Source: Dugong dugon (Eukaryota > Chordata > Mammalia > Sirenia > Dugongidae). From it: DNA of 64,000 nt. The notes beneath the pieces were generated by a model. It saw only the letters and a list, made by a program, of their open reading frames with translations, made no database searches and was not told the origin of the DNA. Below, piece after piece: positions 48,225 through 58,436 of this stretch. A program made the translations under genes and the position numbers. The stretch spans positions 125,844,714 to 125,908,713 of the forward strand of contig CM057460.1 in assembly GCA_030035585.1 (NCBI GenBank). The letters run 5' to 3'. Numbering within the stretch: position 1 is the stretch's first letter; each line of letters begins with the position of its first letter.

Positions 48225-48279
48225 TTTATTTAAAAATTTCCTTGAAATTGCTTTCTCAAGTGAAGCCAAGTCATTTATT
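48225..48279 (-). terminator. Two AATAAA polyadenylation signals just past TICAM2
   Basis: On the minus strand AATAAA occurs at 48279-48274 (35 bases after the stop) and 48230-48225 (about 84 bases after it). The second is followed by 'gagagccttattcttac'. Neither is shown to be used; human TICAM2 transcripts have a longer 3' UTR, from memory. Confidence 0.45.
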
Positions 48280-48313
48280 TTACAAGAGCCAGCCATGTGT
48301 TGTGCGTTTTGTC

Positions 48314-49015
48314 TCAGTCAATAAATTGCCTATAGGCTATATTTCTTGTCTCTCTCCATATAGTTTGTTGTGTCTTATACACAGACTCCTGAAAAATTCT
48401 TTCTACTTGAGTATGAAAGCCACGACTTCCTTCCTCTAGGGCATTGATGGTTCGCAGAGCAAAGGGAGTCCTTTCTCGGGGAAGGGGATTGCTCAGGGGC
48501 CGCATGGGTATAACAGAGTTGTATTTGTGCTGCCTGTTGACAGAGTTCATCAGGGATGAATAGAACTGGAACTTACACCAGGTATCTCTCAAAAAGTTTT
48601 CAGTCAATAATAAGATTGTCCATGCAGACCCATTTACAGCATCATCTAAATTCTGTAAATGCTGTCTGCCACATGGCATCTCAGCAAAGATTATTCCAGG
48701 TTTGATACCAAAGTCATCTTGTAGCAGATTCTGGACCCTGAGGGCTTCATTTATATCACTTTCCGCATGCAGTATCACAAATTTGAAGAACACTTCTTCT
48801 TCTTCTGCTTCCTCTTCAGGTATTTCTTCCACGCCCTCCTGCTCTCCTGCTGGCTCTTCTGTTATATTGCTATGTTCAGCCTGATCATTCAGGGGGAGTT
48901 CTTCTGATTTCTTGGACTCTGATTCATGATGTCTTGGTCTTGTCTTCACACTGTGGCTTTTGTCCAAAGAGAGAGAAAGAGGGTAGTGATCTGTTTTAGA
49001 CTTCCCAATACCCAT
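48314..49015 (-). CDS. TICAM2: TIR domain adaptor TRAM (TICAM2), complete single-exon coding sequence
   Basis: TRAM bridges activated TLR4 to TRIF at plasma and endosomal membranes, leading to type I interferon output. The frame is 233 residues plus stop, against 235 in human. It starts MGIGKSK: Gly2 is the known N-myristoylation position, followed by basic residues. Ser16, the PKC-epsilon site in human TRAM, is kept. Residues 31-74 are acidic and low in complexity (EEEAEEEE at 67-74). The TIR domain runs from about 75 to 229: FVILHAESD, the BB-loop AEMPCGRQ with Pro114 and Cys115, then a nearly invariant centre (LLLTENFLRDTWC). The acidic trio reported as Glu-Asp-Asp in human (87-89) reads Glu-Ser-Asp here. 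The start is chosen because it gives the myristoylation site and lies just inside an exon with a good acceptor. No frame damage is seen. Confidence 0.97.
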   Translation of the reverse strand: MGIGKSKTDHYPLSLSLDKSHSVKTRPRHHESESKKSEELPLNDQAEHSNITEEPAGEQEGVEEIPEEEAEEEEVFFKFVILHAESDINEALRVQNLLQDDFGIKPGIIFAEMPCGRQHLQNLDDAVNGSAWTILLLTENFLRDTWCKFQFYSSLMNSVNRQHKYNSVIPMRPLSNPLPRERTPFALRTINALEEGSRGFHTQVERIFQESVYKTQQTIWRETRNIAYRQFID

Positions 49016-49076
49016 TATAAATATTGAAGTCAGAAGAGAAGAGCTTTACTTATTCCTTGGCATTTCTTTTCATTCT
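49016..49076 (-). other. TICAM2 5' leader in the coding exon, with predicted splice acceptor
   Basis: Upstream of the ATG on the minus strand the sequence is 'tgttacttctttttttt' followed by AG at 49076-49075, then AATGAAAAGAAATGCC. The tract fits a 3' splice site, leaving a 59-base leader before the ATG. Human TICAM2 has non-coding upstream exons and a TMED7 read-through form that joins at such a site; the upstream exons were not found in this window. Confidence 0.7.
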
Positions 49077-49139
49077 AAAAAAAAGAAGTAACAAAAGCAA
49101 ATGAATATTGTATAAATTTAATCAAAACATTAAATAAAA

Positions 49140-49245
49140 TGAATGGCGATTGTTGTACAACATGGTGAATGTAGTTAATGTCAATTGTACATGTAAAAAT
49201 AGTTGAAATGTTTTGTTACTTATATTTTACATCATGAACGTTAAA
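49140..49245 (+). mobile_element. L1M 3' end fragment upstream of TICAM2
   Basis: 'tgttgtacaacatggtgaatgtagttaatgtcaattgtacatgtaaaaatagttgaaatg' followed by 'cttatattttacatc' matches the ends of old L1 3' UTRs. Confidence 0.65.
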
Positions 49246-50164
49246 AAAAAGACTTTAAAAATGGAAATTTTCATTCAACCTGAAAAGTTCAAACACAGTA
49301 TAATGTGTAGGTCCTAAGAAAGAAATGCCAAATAGATCACTGGAAAAGTAAATTACTTGTCCTTTGTGAGCCTCACAAGGGCTACCACAGGCAGTCGAGG
49401 GTCAGTTAAATAATGGGTTCAGTTTAATATAACAGGAGATATTTGGAAATTTTAAATGTTATTATATTAACACTATAAACCTCCAGATTAAAAATATTTT
49501 GGTATTTTAGTGAAAATGTACCATAATACTTTTTCCATGTGACGTTTAAATCCAATTTCTCCATTATCTAATGATTGTGTAGACTAGAAAGGGGAACTCT
49601 AAAGAAACCAAACATTCAAATAGATACAAAATTTATTTTTGTAGCAAATGCAAATACAAAACAGCATACCAGTATCTCAAAGATGGCTAGCAGCAGCTCT
49701 ACTGACTCAGCATAAAGAGATCTGAAATGTCAAATGAGATGATATCCAGGAGTCGCTAGTTCAGAGCTTGTTTGTTCATTTGTCTGGGGTCAGGCAGTGT
49801 GGTTTGGGTGGGGCTAATGAAGAAGAAATTGTAATAAGCATGTGTGAAAAGTAAAGAATATATTTTTCCAGCTAATCTTGGAAATACTGACGAAAATACA
49901 CTTTACTCACTTAGGAAAAAATTAATATTTTGGTTTGGAAGTGAAATCTGAAACAAAGACTTGTGATTTTCTCCAAAGAAATCAACAAAGAATGATATCT
50001 ATACTCACTCATCCTTTTATTTTAAAATTTTCAAACCGTAAGTGGAAGATTTAGATCAGCTATGAAGAAAAGTACTCATGTAAATCTAATTTAAATAACC
50101 CTTCGGAGAATGTTAGCAATGTCAGCAATAATACATTTTGTTACCCCTGCCCCCTAAAAAATAC
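49246..50164. other. No exon recognised upstream of TICAM2
   Basis: AT-rich sequence without a recognisable TICAM2 5' exon or named repeat. Confidence 0.4.
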
Positions 50165-50331
50165 CCTACCCTGATGGCGTAGTGGTTAAGAGCTCAGGCT
50201 GCTAACCAAAAGGTTGGCAGTTTGAATCTACCAAGTGCTCCCTGAAAACCCTATGGGGCAGTTCTACTCTGTCCTACAGGGTTGCTGTGAGTTGGAATGG
50301 ACTCAATGACAGCCAGTTTGGTATGGTTTGG
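50165..50331 (+). mobile_element. AfroSINE, first arm of an inverted pair
   Basis: CCCTGATGGCGTAGTGGTTA head, B-box region GGCAGTTTGAATCTACC, and GTGAGTTGGAATGGACTCAA near the 3' end. Confidence 0.93.
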
Positions 50332-50528
50332 TTGCCATGGAGTCCATCCCAACCCAGGCTGACCCATGTGTGTCAGAGTAGCACTGCACTCTGTATGGTT
50401 TTCAATGGCTGTAATCTTACAGAAGTAGATTGCCAGGCCTTTCTTCTGTGGTGCCACTAGGTGGATTTGAACTGCCAACCTTTCTGTTAGTAACTCAGCA
50501 CAAACCATCTGTACCACCCAGGGAAGCT
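50332..50528 (-). mobile_element. AfroSINE, second arm of an inverted pair
   Basis: Directly abuts the previous copy tail to tail. Minus-strand head reads CCCTGGGTGGTACAGATGG. It belongs to a different head subtype from its partner. Confidence 0.9.
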
Positions 50529-50743
50529 TACCCACCAAATGAGCCATTTTTAAGGGGGGTTCTTTTTATCAAAAGACAGAAAATTTAGAATAAATAAATA
50601 AAGGTTCCATGTTTTCAAATATGAGTCTATAAGTCTATATTTTAGAGTATTTTTATTTATTATTTATGAGCAAAGATCAGAGTTCACGAAGAAATAATTA
50701 TCATTTATAATAACTTATAAATAACCATGGTTTAAAAATGACA

Positions 50744-51290
50744 TATTGCATTGGGCAAATCTGCTGCAAAACACCTCTTTAATGTGTTAAAAAGCAAAGA
50801 TGTCACCTTGAGGACTAAGGTGCGCATGACCCAAGCCATGGTATTTTCAACTGCTTCATATGCATGCAAAAGCTGTATAATGAATAAGGAAGACTAAAGA
50901 AGAATTGATCTCTTTGAATTACGGTCTTGGTGAAGAATTTTGAATACTCCATGCACTGCCAGAAGGATTGAACAAATCTGTCTTGGAAGAAGTACAGCCA
51001 GGATACTCCTTAGAAGCAAGAATGGCAAAATTTTGTCTCACATACTTTGGACGTGTTATCAGGAGGTGCCAGTCCCTGGAGAAGGGCATTGTGCTTGGTA
51101 AAGGAGAGGGTCAGTGAAAAAGAGGAAGACCCTCAGTAAGATGGACTGACACAGTGCCTTCAACAATGGGCTCAAGCATAGCAATGATTGTGAGGATGGA
51201 GCAGGACCAGGCAGTGTTTGGTTCTGTTGTTCGTGGTGTCGCTATGAGTTGGAACTGACTTGACAGCACCTCACAACAACAACATGCCTA
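50744..51290 (+). mobile_element. RTE (BovB-like) 3' end
   Basis: Collinear with 61980-62500 of the larger RTE copy: 'attgggcaaatctgctgcaaaa', 'tgaggactaaggtgcgcatgacccaagccatgg', 'ggaagaagtacagcc', 'ctatgagttggaactgacttgacagcacc'. It ends in CAACAACAAC. This covers only the last part of the ORF and the tail. Confidence 0.9.
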
Positions 51291-52238
51291 AGTCATTCAG
51301 GTTTAGGAAGCTGTTGATCAAAGTGGTGATAAAACTGTTAACGGGAAGACTAGATATGGAAAAATATATAAAGAAAGAAAGGTTTGCCACTGCCTCTGAA
51401 TAGTAAAGGAATTGCTAGCCACTGTCTGTCATTCATTATGTCAGTACTTTAGTTGTATTTCGACTATATAATGTGTTTGTTACCAAGAGGTATTCTAAGG
51501 CATAATAACTCTAAAATGCACTTATATGCATCCTAAATGATAAAACCAAATTAATCCGAACTCTCTTCATTGATGGCCATTTGGTTAGGATTAACTGCTG
51601 ACCTTTGTTACTGCACTGTGAGAAAAGGTTTTTGCCATGCCTTCCCTGTGTAAGAAAACAATTGTTAAGCCATTCAGAGGCATCTACTTACCATAAGTTT
51701 CAATTTAAATTATCTTCATTTATTCATTGAAATAGGTTTGTTAAACCAGTTTAGCATCATTTGATCACTAGCTGGTGCAGATAAGTGCACTTGAAGTAAC
51801 ATAACAGATATTCATAAAAATTGTCAAGAACTTCTAGGGTAAAATTGTGTATCAAGCCAGATCACAGAATCTTTTGAAATAAAAATAAGCCAAAAAAATG
51901 CACAACTTTGTGTCTTATTTTTCTTAAATATCAGTCAGCAAAAATGAGCAACAGATTCCAGAAGTCTATGATGTGTTGTTCCAACTTCCAAGCACTCCTA
52001 CCCACCCAGTCCCTAATCAGATCAGAGGAAAGAAAGTTGGTGACAGTGACTGAAAAACCTCACTATAACCCTCTAACCTGGAGGGAGAGAGTAAGGAGAT
52101 AGCTAAGGGAAAAAGATGTGGAAAACCCTGCGCTAGAGTATTCCCAGAGGTGGGAAAATGGCCAGGGTTCATCACTGCCGTGCTCAGGGCTGAGAGGAGG
52201 TAACAGGACCTGTGGAAAGATCAAGCTCACTCCAAGTG
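51291..52238. other. No gene recognised
   Basis: Unassigned sequence, AT-rich to about 51930. Short frames near 51908-52102 look like chance. Confidence 0.4.
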
Positions 52239-52408
52239 GAATAACTCCATCAAAAAAGAATGCTTTCCTAGAACAGAAGAAAGGCATGCAATGTGGAAGG
52301 AAGGTTGTAGGGGTGGGGCACAAAAAGAATACGGAAAGCCTACTTCCTTCCGCACTGCATGCCTTTCTTTTGTTCTAGTAAAGCACTCTTTATTGATGGA
52401 GTTATTGA
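52239..52408. repeat. Imperfect inverted repeat, ~65-base arms, ~38-base loop
   Basis: The left arm 52239-52304 (GGAATAACTCCATCAAAAAA ... AGAAAGGCATGCA ...) pairs with the right arm 52343-52408 (CTTCCTTCCGCACTGCATGC ... TTGATGGAGTTATT). I count about six mismatches and no large gap across 65 positions. Overlapping frames on both strands arise from this symmetry and are not taken as genes. Confidence 0.9.
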
Positions 52409-52691
52409 GTCTTCCACCTCCATCAGGAACAGCCAGCACCAGGGTTAAAACACTTAGATTTCATCTCCTTCCCCTCAGCTAAATGGGAGGAGGAGACTGA
52501 GGGTGGCAGCTGGGAAAAGGCACAGGAGGTTCCGGGAATTGAAACGTGTGTGTTTCTATACAATTTCCACTTACTTTTTTTAGAAACAATAATGGTTGAA
52601 ACACCTGCTGACTATGAAAAGGTTTATATTGAAAAGTCTCACTCTCACATACATATATATGCCGAACAGCAGTATCTGTGTATATATAGCT

Positions 52692-52867
52692 ATGTTGTTG
52701 TTAGTTGCTATGAGTGCAGAGTAGAACTGCTCCGTAGGGTTTTCAAGGCTGTGACCTTTCCGAAGCAGATTGCTAGGCCTGTTTTTCAAGGAGCCTCTGG
52801 GTGGGTTCAAACCTCCAACCTTTCATTTAGTAGTCCGCGCTTAACCATTAGTGGCACCTAGGGACCC
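52692..52867 (-). mobile_element. AfroSINE, 3' end diverged
   Basis: Minus strand: GGTCCCTAGGTGCCACTAAT head, GAGGTTTGAACCCACCC around the B box, and CCTACGGAGCAGTTCTACTC in the body. It is followed by a (GATA)n-like simple repeat at 52868-52907. Confidence 0.9.
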
Positions 52868-53004
52868 TAGAGATAGATATAGGTAGATAGATATAAATGT
52901 AGATATACATTGCTTTTCCCCTTAATACTGTATCCTCAGAGCTTTTCATATTAGCACTTAGAGAACTCCCTCACTCTTATTTGCAATGGCCTAATCTTCC
53001 TGAG

Positions 53005-53198
53005 CAGTCACTGGGTGGGGCAAACGGTTAATATGCTTGGCTGCTAACCAAAAGGCTGGGGGTTTGAGTCCACCCAGAGGTACCTCAGAAGAAAGGCCTG
53101 GTGATCTACTTCTGAAAAATCAGCCATTGAAAACAGTTCCACTCTGACACAAATGGGGTCGCCATTAGTCAGAATTGACTGTATGGCAACTGGTACTA
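53005..53198 (+). mobile_element. AfroSINE
   Basis: CACTGGGTGGGGCAAACGG head, GGGGGTTTGAGTCCACCC B-box region, then 'gaaaggcctggtgatctacttctg' and GTCAGAATTGACTGTATGGC. Confidence 0.92.
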
Positions 53199-53199
53199 G

Positions 53200-53440
53200 C
53201 ACTAGTATGGGTGCACTATAATCGTCCCCTGTTCTTGGATATATGAGTTTCTTTCCAGTCTACCGCTATTACAAACAATGTTGCAGTGAATAACTTTGTA
53301 TAAAAGTCATTTCATATGTGTACAAGTTCATTTGTATACTAATTCCCCCAAATGAGATTTTTTTATCAAAGGAAAAATGCATTTGTAGTACTGATAGATT
53401 TGACCAAATTGCCCTCTGTAGGTATGAACCATTTTGCTGC
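53200..53440 (-). mobile_element. Old L1M ORF2 fragment
   Basis: 'ctattacaaacaatgttgcagtgaataac', 'tttttatcaaaggaaaaatgc' and 'gaccaaattgccctctgtagg' are antisense to the conserved L1 ORF2 C-terminal coding region. Confidence 0.7.
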
Positions 53441-53847
53441 TTTTAACTTGATAGAATACTGCCACCCCTCACCCCTTGTCCCTAGAAAAGAGGTAAGGCA
53501 AAAGCTACCAACTGCTATTGGCCACAACCCACCTGAACAATTCACCTCCCCTGAGACAACAGAAATGTGGAAAAATATAACCCATCCTAATGGAGCCCTT
53601 AAACTGAAGTTCTGAAGGGAAGATCAACAAGTCTGAGATAAGAAGAAAGGAGAGTCCAGGATTTATCCACTTTATACCTAGTCAAAAGGGGGCTCTGATA
53701 AAAGTCACACATTAAGTGGGAATAAGGTGAAAACAATATGGCAAATATGCCATGGTAAGTATGCAAAAATATTATGAAAAATAAAAGGAACAAATGGAAG
53801 AAACATAGCATGCAAAGAACAAATAAAAAATTCCATTTTCATTAAGA
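53441..53847. other. No gene recognised
   Basis: Short unassigned stretch; no coding feature. Confidence 0.4.
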
Positions 53848-54078
53848 TTATGTGCTCTGGAATCAGACTGCCTGAGTGCAAATCCCAGCCCGGCTATAAA
53901 ATAACTGTGTGACTTTGAACATGTTACTCAATATCTTTGTGCTTTGATTTCGTCATCTGTAAAATGATAGTTATAACAGTACCTACCTTTAGTGTTTCTA
54001 TGAGGATTAAAAGGGCTTAGAGCAGTGCCTGGCATATAGTACATGTTCAATAAATGTTAACAGCTATTATTATTATTG
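53848..54078 (+). mobile_element. MIR SINE, near full length
   Basis: Classic MIR order: 'ctctggaatcagactgcctgagtgcaaatcc', 'gtgtgactttgaacatgttactc', 'tcatctgtaaaatgatag', 'gagcagtgcctggcatatagtacatg', 'caataaatg'. Confidence 0.93.
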
Positions 54079-54133
54079 AATGCACAGTAAAGAAGCTAAA
54101 AAAATTTATACAACAAATGCTTAAGCTCTAGGA

Positions 54134-56582
54134 CAGTGCTACTCAAAGTGTAGCCTATGGACAAGTTGCTATTGTATGACAAGATAAGGAGATTGTGCCA
54201 GGATGTAAATCAACTACATCACTAAGCATGCCATATAGTTTGGCTGACATTTTTTTCATAGCAAGACATTCTCAATGAAAAAAGCAGTATGGGATTTTAT
54301 AACCTATTATATAGCCACGGTAGTCAAAACAGCCTGGTACTGGTACAACAACAGATACATAGACCAATGGAACAGAATTGAGAATCCAGACATAAATTCA
54401 TCCACCTATGAGCAGCTGATATTTGACAAAGGCCCAAAGTCCTTTAAATGGGAAAAAGACAGCCTCTTTAATGAATGGTGTTGGCATAACTGGATATCCA
54501 CCTGCAAAAAACTGAAACAAGATCCATACCTCACACCATGCACAAAAACTAACTCAAAATGGACCAAAGACCTAAATATAAAATCTAAAATGATAAAGAT
54601 CATGGAAGAAAAAATAGGGATAATTCTAGGAGCCCTAATACATGGCATAAACACAATACGAACCATAAGTAACAATGCACAAACGCCAGAAGAGAAACTA
54701 GATAACTGGGAGCTCCTAAAAATCAAACACTTACGCTCATGAAAAGACTTCACCAAAAGAATCAAAAGACAACCTACAGACTGGGAAAAAAATTTTGGCT
54801 ACTACAAATCCGATCAGCGTCTAATCTCTAAAATCTACAAGATACTGCAAAACCTCAACAACAGAAAGACAAATAACCCAATTAAAAAATGGGCAAAGAC
54901 TATGAACAGGCACTTCACCAAAGAAGACATTCAGGCAGCTAACAGACACATTAGGAAATGCTCACGATCATTAGCCATTAGAGAAATGCAAATCAAAACT
55001 ACAAAGAGATACCATCTCACTCCAACAAGGTTAGCATTAATCCAAAAAACACAAAATAATAAATGTTGGAGAGGTTGTGGAGAGACTGGAACACTTATAC
55101 ACTGTTGGTGGGAATGTAAAATGGTACAACCACTTTGGAAATCGATTTGGTGCGTCCTTAAAAAGCTAGACATAGAAGTTCCATATGATCCAGCAATCCC
55201 ACTCCTTGCAATATATCTTAGAGAAATAAGAGTTGTCACATGAATAAATATATGCACACACCTATTCATTGTAGCACTGTTCAGATAGCAAAAAATGGAA
55301 ACAACCTAGGTGCCCATCAACGGATGAATGGATGAATAAATTATGGTATATTCACACAATGGAATACTACGCAACAATAAAGAACAACGATGAATCCGTG
55401 AAACATCTCATAACATGGATGAATCCGGAAGGCGTTATGCTGAGTGAAATTAGTTTGTGACATATATTGTATAAGACCACTATTATAAGAACTCAAGGAA
55501 AGGTTTGACACAGAAGAAAACATTCTTTGATGGTTACGAGAGTGGGGAGGGAGGGTAAGGGTTATTTACTAACTAGATAGTAAATAAGAATTATCTTAGG
55601 TGAAGGGAAGGGCAACACACAACACAGTGGAAGTCAGCACAGCTGGACTAAACCAAAAGCTAAGAAGTTTCCTGAATACAACCAAACACTTCAAGGGACA
55701 GAGTAGCAGGGGCAGGGGTCTGGGGACCATGGTTTCAGGGGACATCTAGGTCAATTGGTGCAACAAAGTTTATTAAGAAAATGTTCTTCACCCCAATTTG
55801 GTGAGTGACATCTGGGGTCTTAAAAGCCAGCAAGCAGTCATCTAAGATGTATCAATTGGTCCCAACCCACCTGGAGCAAAGAAGAATGAAGAACACCAAA
55901 GACACAAGGAACATCTTAGCCCAAGAGACAGAAAGGGCCACATAAACCAGAGACTCCATTAGCCTGAGACCAGAAGAACTAGATGGTTCCTGGTTACCAC
56001 CAATGACCGCTGTGACAGGGAACACAACAGAGAGTCCCTGATGGAGCAGGAGAAAAGTGGGGTGCAGAACTCAAATTCACATAAAAAGACCAGACTTAAT
56101 GGTCTGACTGAGACTGGAGGGATGCCGGAAGACACGGCCCCAGATTTTCTGTTAGCTCAAAACTAAAACCATTCCCGAAGCCAACTCTTTGGACAAAGAT
56201 TAGACTGGACTATAAGACATAAAATGATATTCATGGGAGTGTGCTTCTTAGCTTAAGTAGATACATGAGACTAAATGGGTGGTTCCTGTCCAGAGGTGAG
56301 ATGAGAAGGCAGAAAGGGACAGGAGCTGGCTGAATGGACAGGGGAAATCGAGGGTAGAAAGGAGAAGTGTGCTGTCACAATATAGGGAGAGCAACTAGGG
56401 TCACATAACAATGTGTGTATAAACTTTTGTGTGAGAAAGTGACTTGAACTGTAAACTTTCACTTAAAGCACAATTTAAAAAAAAATCACTTCTGGAAGAA
56501 AAAAAGAAGAAAGAAGCAGCATGGTTTATGTTCTGGTACATGCTTCTTATATCATCATGGGCAAGGACTTTGAGTAACACTG
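54134..56582 (+). mobile_element. hAT-like DNA transposon relic split by L1 copy D
   Basis: The left end CAGTGCTACTCAAAG (54134) and the right end CTTTGAGTAACACTG (ending 56582) are inverted repeats. Flanks CTCTAGGA (54126-54133) and TTCTAGAT (56583-56590) fit a decayed 8-bp duplication around TCTAGA, the favoured hAT-Charlie target. It is non-coding in what remains (54134-54292 and 56514-56582). Confidence 0.7.
54293..56513 (+). mobile_element. 5'-truncated L1 copy D, with a 3' extension past the first poly(A)
   Basis: Begins inside ORF2 (readable [20 protein letters not shown]) and runs through the C terminus ([19 protein letters not shown]) and 3' UTR to AAAAAAAAA at 56477-56485. About 10 bases ('tcacttctgg') then precede a second A-rich run. 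Flanks AAGCAGTATGG (54282-54292) and AAGCAGCATGG (56514-56524) match at 10 of 11. Frames remain open for long stretches (54275-54742, 54902-55243), so this copy is relatively young. Confidence 0.9.
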
Positions 56583-57139
56583 TTCTAGATGACACTAAAA
56601 AGAATGTATAATCAATGAAATAAAAATATCAAAGATAACAGAATTAGATGAAAAGGGAGAGTGTAGACAAATCAAGGATTAGGAAAAATACCACCATTAA
56701 GAAAAAATAAAAACAGCAAAGAATGGAATAAACATAACTCGAAACCAAATCAGTTAAACATAGTAGAAAGGTTTGAGAAAAATCACAGAATATGCAGAGG
56801 AAAAAAAGACAGAGAAAATACAGAAATTTGAAAAAAGATATAGCTATGGAGATTAAAAAACAACCAATATAAGAAAAACATATGCCTCTGAAATAGGAAA
56901 TCCAATTAAAATAACCAAAAAAAAAAAAAATTCAAAGATGTAAAGATGTAACAGATTCACCATCTTAACTCAATGATCAATCTTAGCATTGCCAGCACAA
57001 CCAGGCATTATAGGCCTCCTGATGTAATTTGATATGATATGATTAGATACGATTTGATACCCAGAATGATGTGTAAAGTATTTTTATAAAAAATGTTTAA
57101 TTTGACTCTAATCAAGTCTTTAGATTGAATCTCCAGTTT
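56583..57139. other. No gene recognised
   Basis: AT-rich; a GATATGAT-type simple stretch lies at 57027-57060. No named repeat. Confidence 0.4.
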
Positions 57140-58110
57140 ACAGAAAATAAGAAGGACAATAAGAATGTCCATCAATAGGTGAATGGAGAAAAAAAATTGT
57201 GGTATATCTATATCATGGAATACTACTCAGCAATAAAAGAATGAATGACTAATACATGCAATGGCACGAATGAATCTCAAAATAGTTAGGTTGTGTGAAG
57301 GACGCTAACAACAACAAAATATAGTACATATTGCATGATTCCATTCATATCAAAATCCAGGGGATGCATCCACTTTGGTGAGTGGCGTCTGGGGTCTTAA
57401 AAGCTAGCGAGCAGCCATCTAAGATGCATCAGTTGGTCCCAACCCACTTGGAGCAAAGGAGACTGAATAACACCAACGATACAAAAAAGTATTAGCCTAA
57501 GAGACAGAAAGGTCCACGTAAACCAGAGACTCCATCAGCCTGAGACCAGAAGAACTAGATGGTGCCTGGCTACCACCAATGACAATCCTGACAGGGAACA
57601 CAACAGAGAGTCCCTGACAGAGCAGGAGAAAAGTAGGGTGCAGAACTCAAATTCACATAAAAAGATCAGACTTAATGGTTTGACTTAGACTGGAGGGATG
57701 CTGGAAGACATCCCCGGACTCTTCATTAGCCCAAAACTAAAACCATTCCTGAGGCCAACTCTTCAGACAAAGATTATACTGGACTATGAGACATAAAATG
57801 ATACTTGTGAAGAGTATGCTTCTTAGTTCAAGTAGATACATGAGACTAAAATGGGCGGCTCCTGTCTAGAGGAGAGATGAGAAGGCAGAGAGGGTCAAGA
57901 GCTAGTTGAATGGACACGGGAAATCCAGGGTGGAAAGGAGGAGTGTGCTGTCACAGTATAGGGGGAGCAACTAAGGTCACATAACAATGAATGTATAAAT
58001 TTTTGTATGAGAGACTAACTTAAATTGTAAACTTTCACTTAAAGCACAACAACAACAAAAAATCCAGAGGATTCAAACTAATCTATAGTGACAGAAAGCA
58101 TTCCTTTAGA
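57140..58110 (+). mobile_element. Old L1M 3' fragment split by L1 copy E
   Basis: 57155-57365 ('aatgtccatcaataggtgaatgg', 'catggaatactactcagcaataaaa', 'ttgcatgattccattcatat') and 58073-58105 ('actaatctatagtgacagaaagc') are consecutive parts of an L1M. Confidence 0.8.
57366..58058 (+). mobile_element. L1 3' UTR copy E inserted in L1M, with target duplication
   Basis: A severely 5'-truncated L1 made only of 3' UTR, about 90% like 55795-56470 by eye, ending ACTTAAAGCACAACAACAAC. Flanks AAAATCCAGGGGAT (57352-57365) and AAAATCCAGAGGAT (58059-58072) match at 13 of 14. Confidence 0.93.
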
Positions 58111-58436
58111 TTTGCTTAGGAAACAGCTTTCAGTATTTATTCTTTATTTGCATGACATTCTTGAGAAGTAATTTTCTCTTTATTAAAAAAAAAAAAAAAT
58201 CCACATTACTTATAGAGCTATATTCCATTGTGATTTTCCTGAATTCTAAAATTCAGATTACTTTCCCACTGAGACCTTGTTCCATCACATCAGTTCCACT
58301 CAGTGAGGTTTTATAATTTGATGACATGCTGAGATTGGATCTAAAAATGCAAGCAAGGTTTGAAAGAGGTAGCCTATTTTTCTTATGAGTGAAGGAAAAG
58401 CATCTAGTTGATAAACTGTTCTAAAAAAAAGGCACC
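58111..58436. other. No gene recognised
   Basis: Unassigned AT-rich sequence with an A-run at 58184-58199. Confidence 0.4.

Noticed and set aside
48702-48884. Plus-strand Ser-rich frame within TICAM2
   Set aside because: It is the reverse of the acidic GAA/GAG-rich segment of TICAM2 and has no independent support.
52118-52439. Several overlapping frames on both strands
   Set aside because: Mirror images created by the inverted repeat at 52239-52408.
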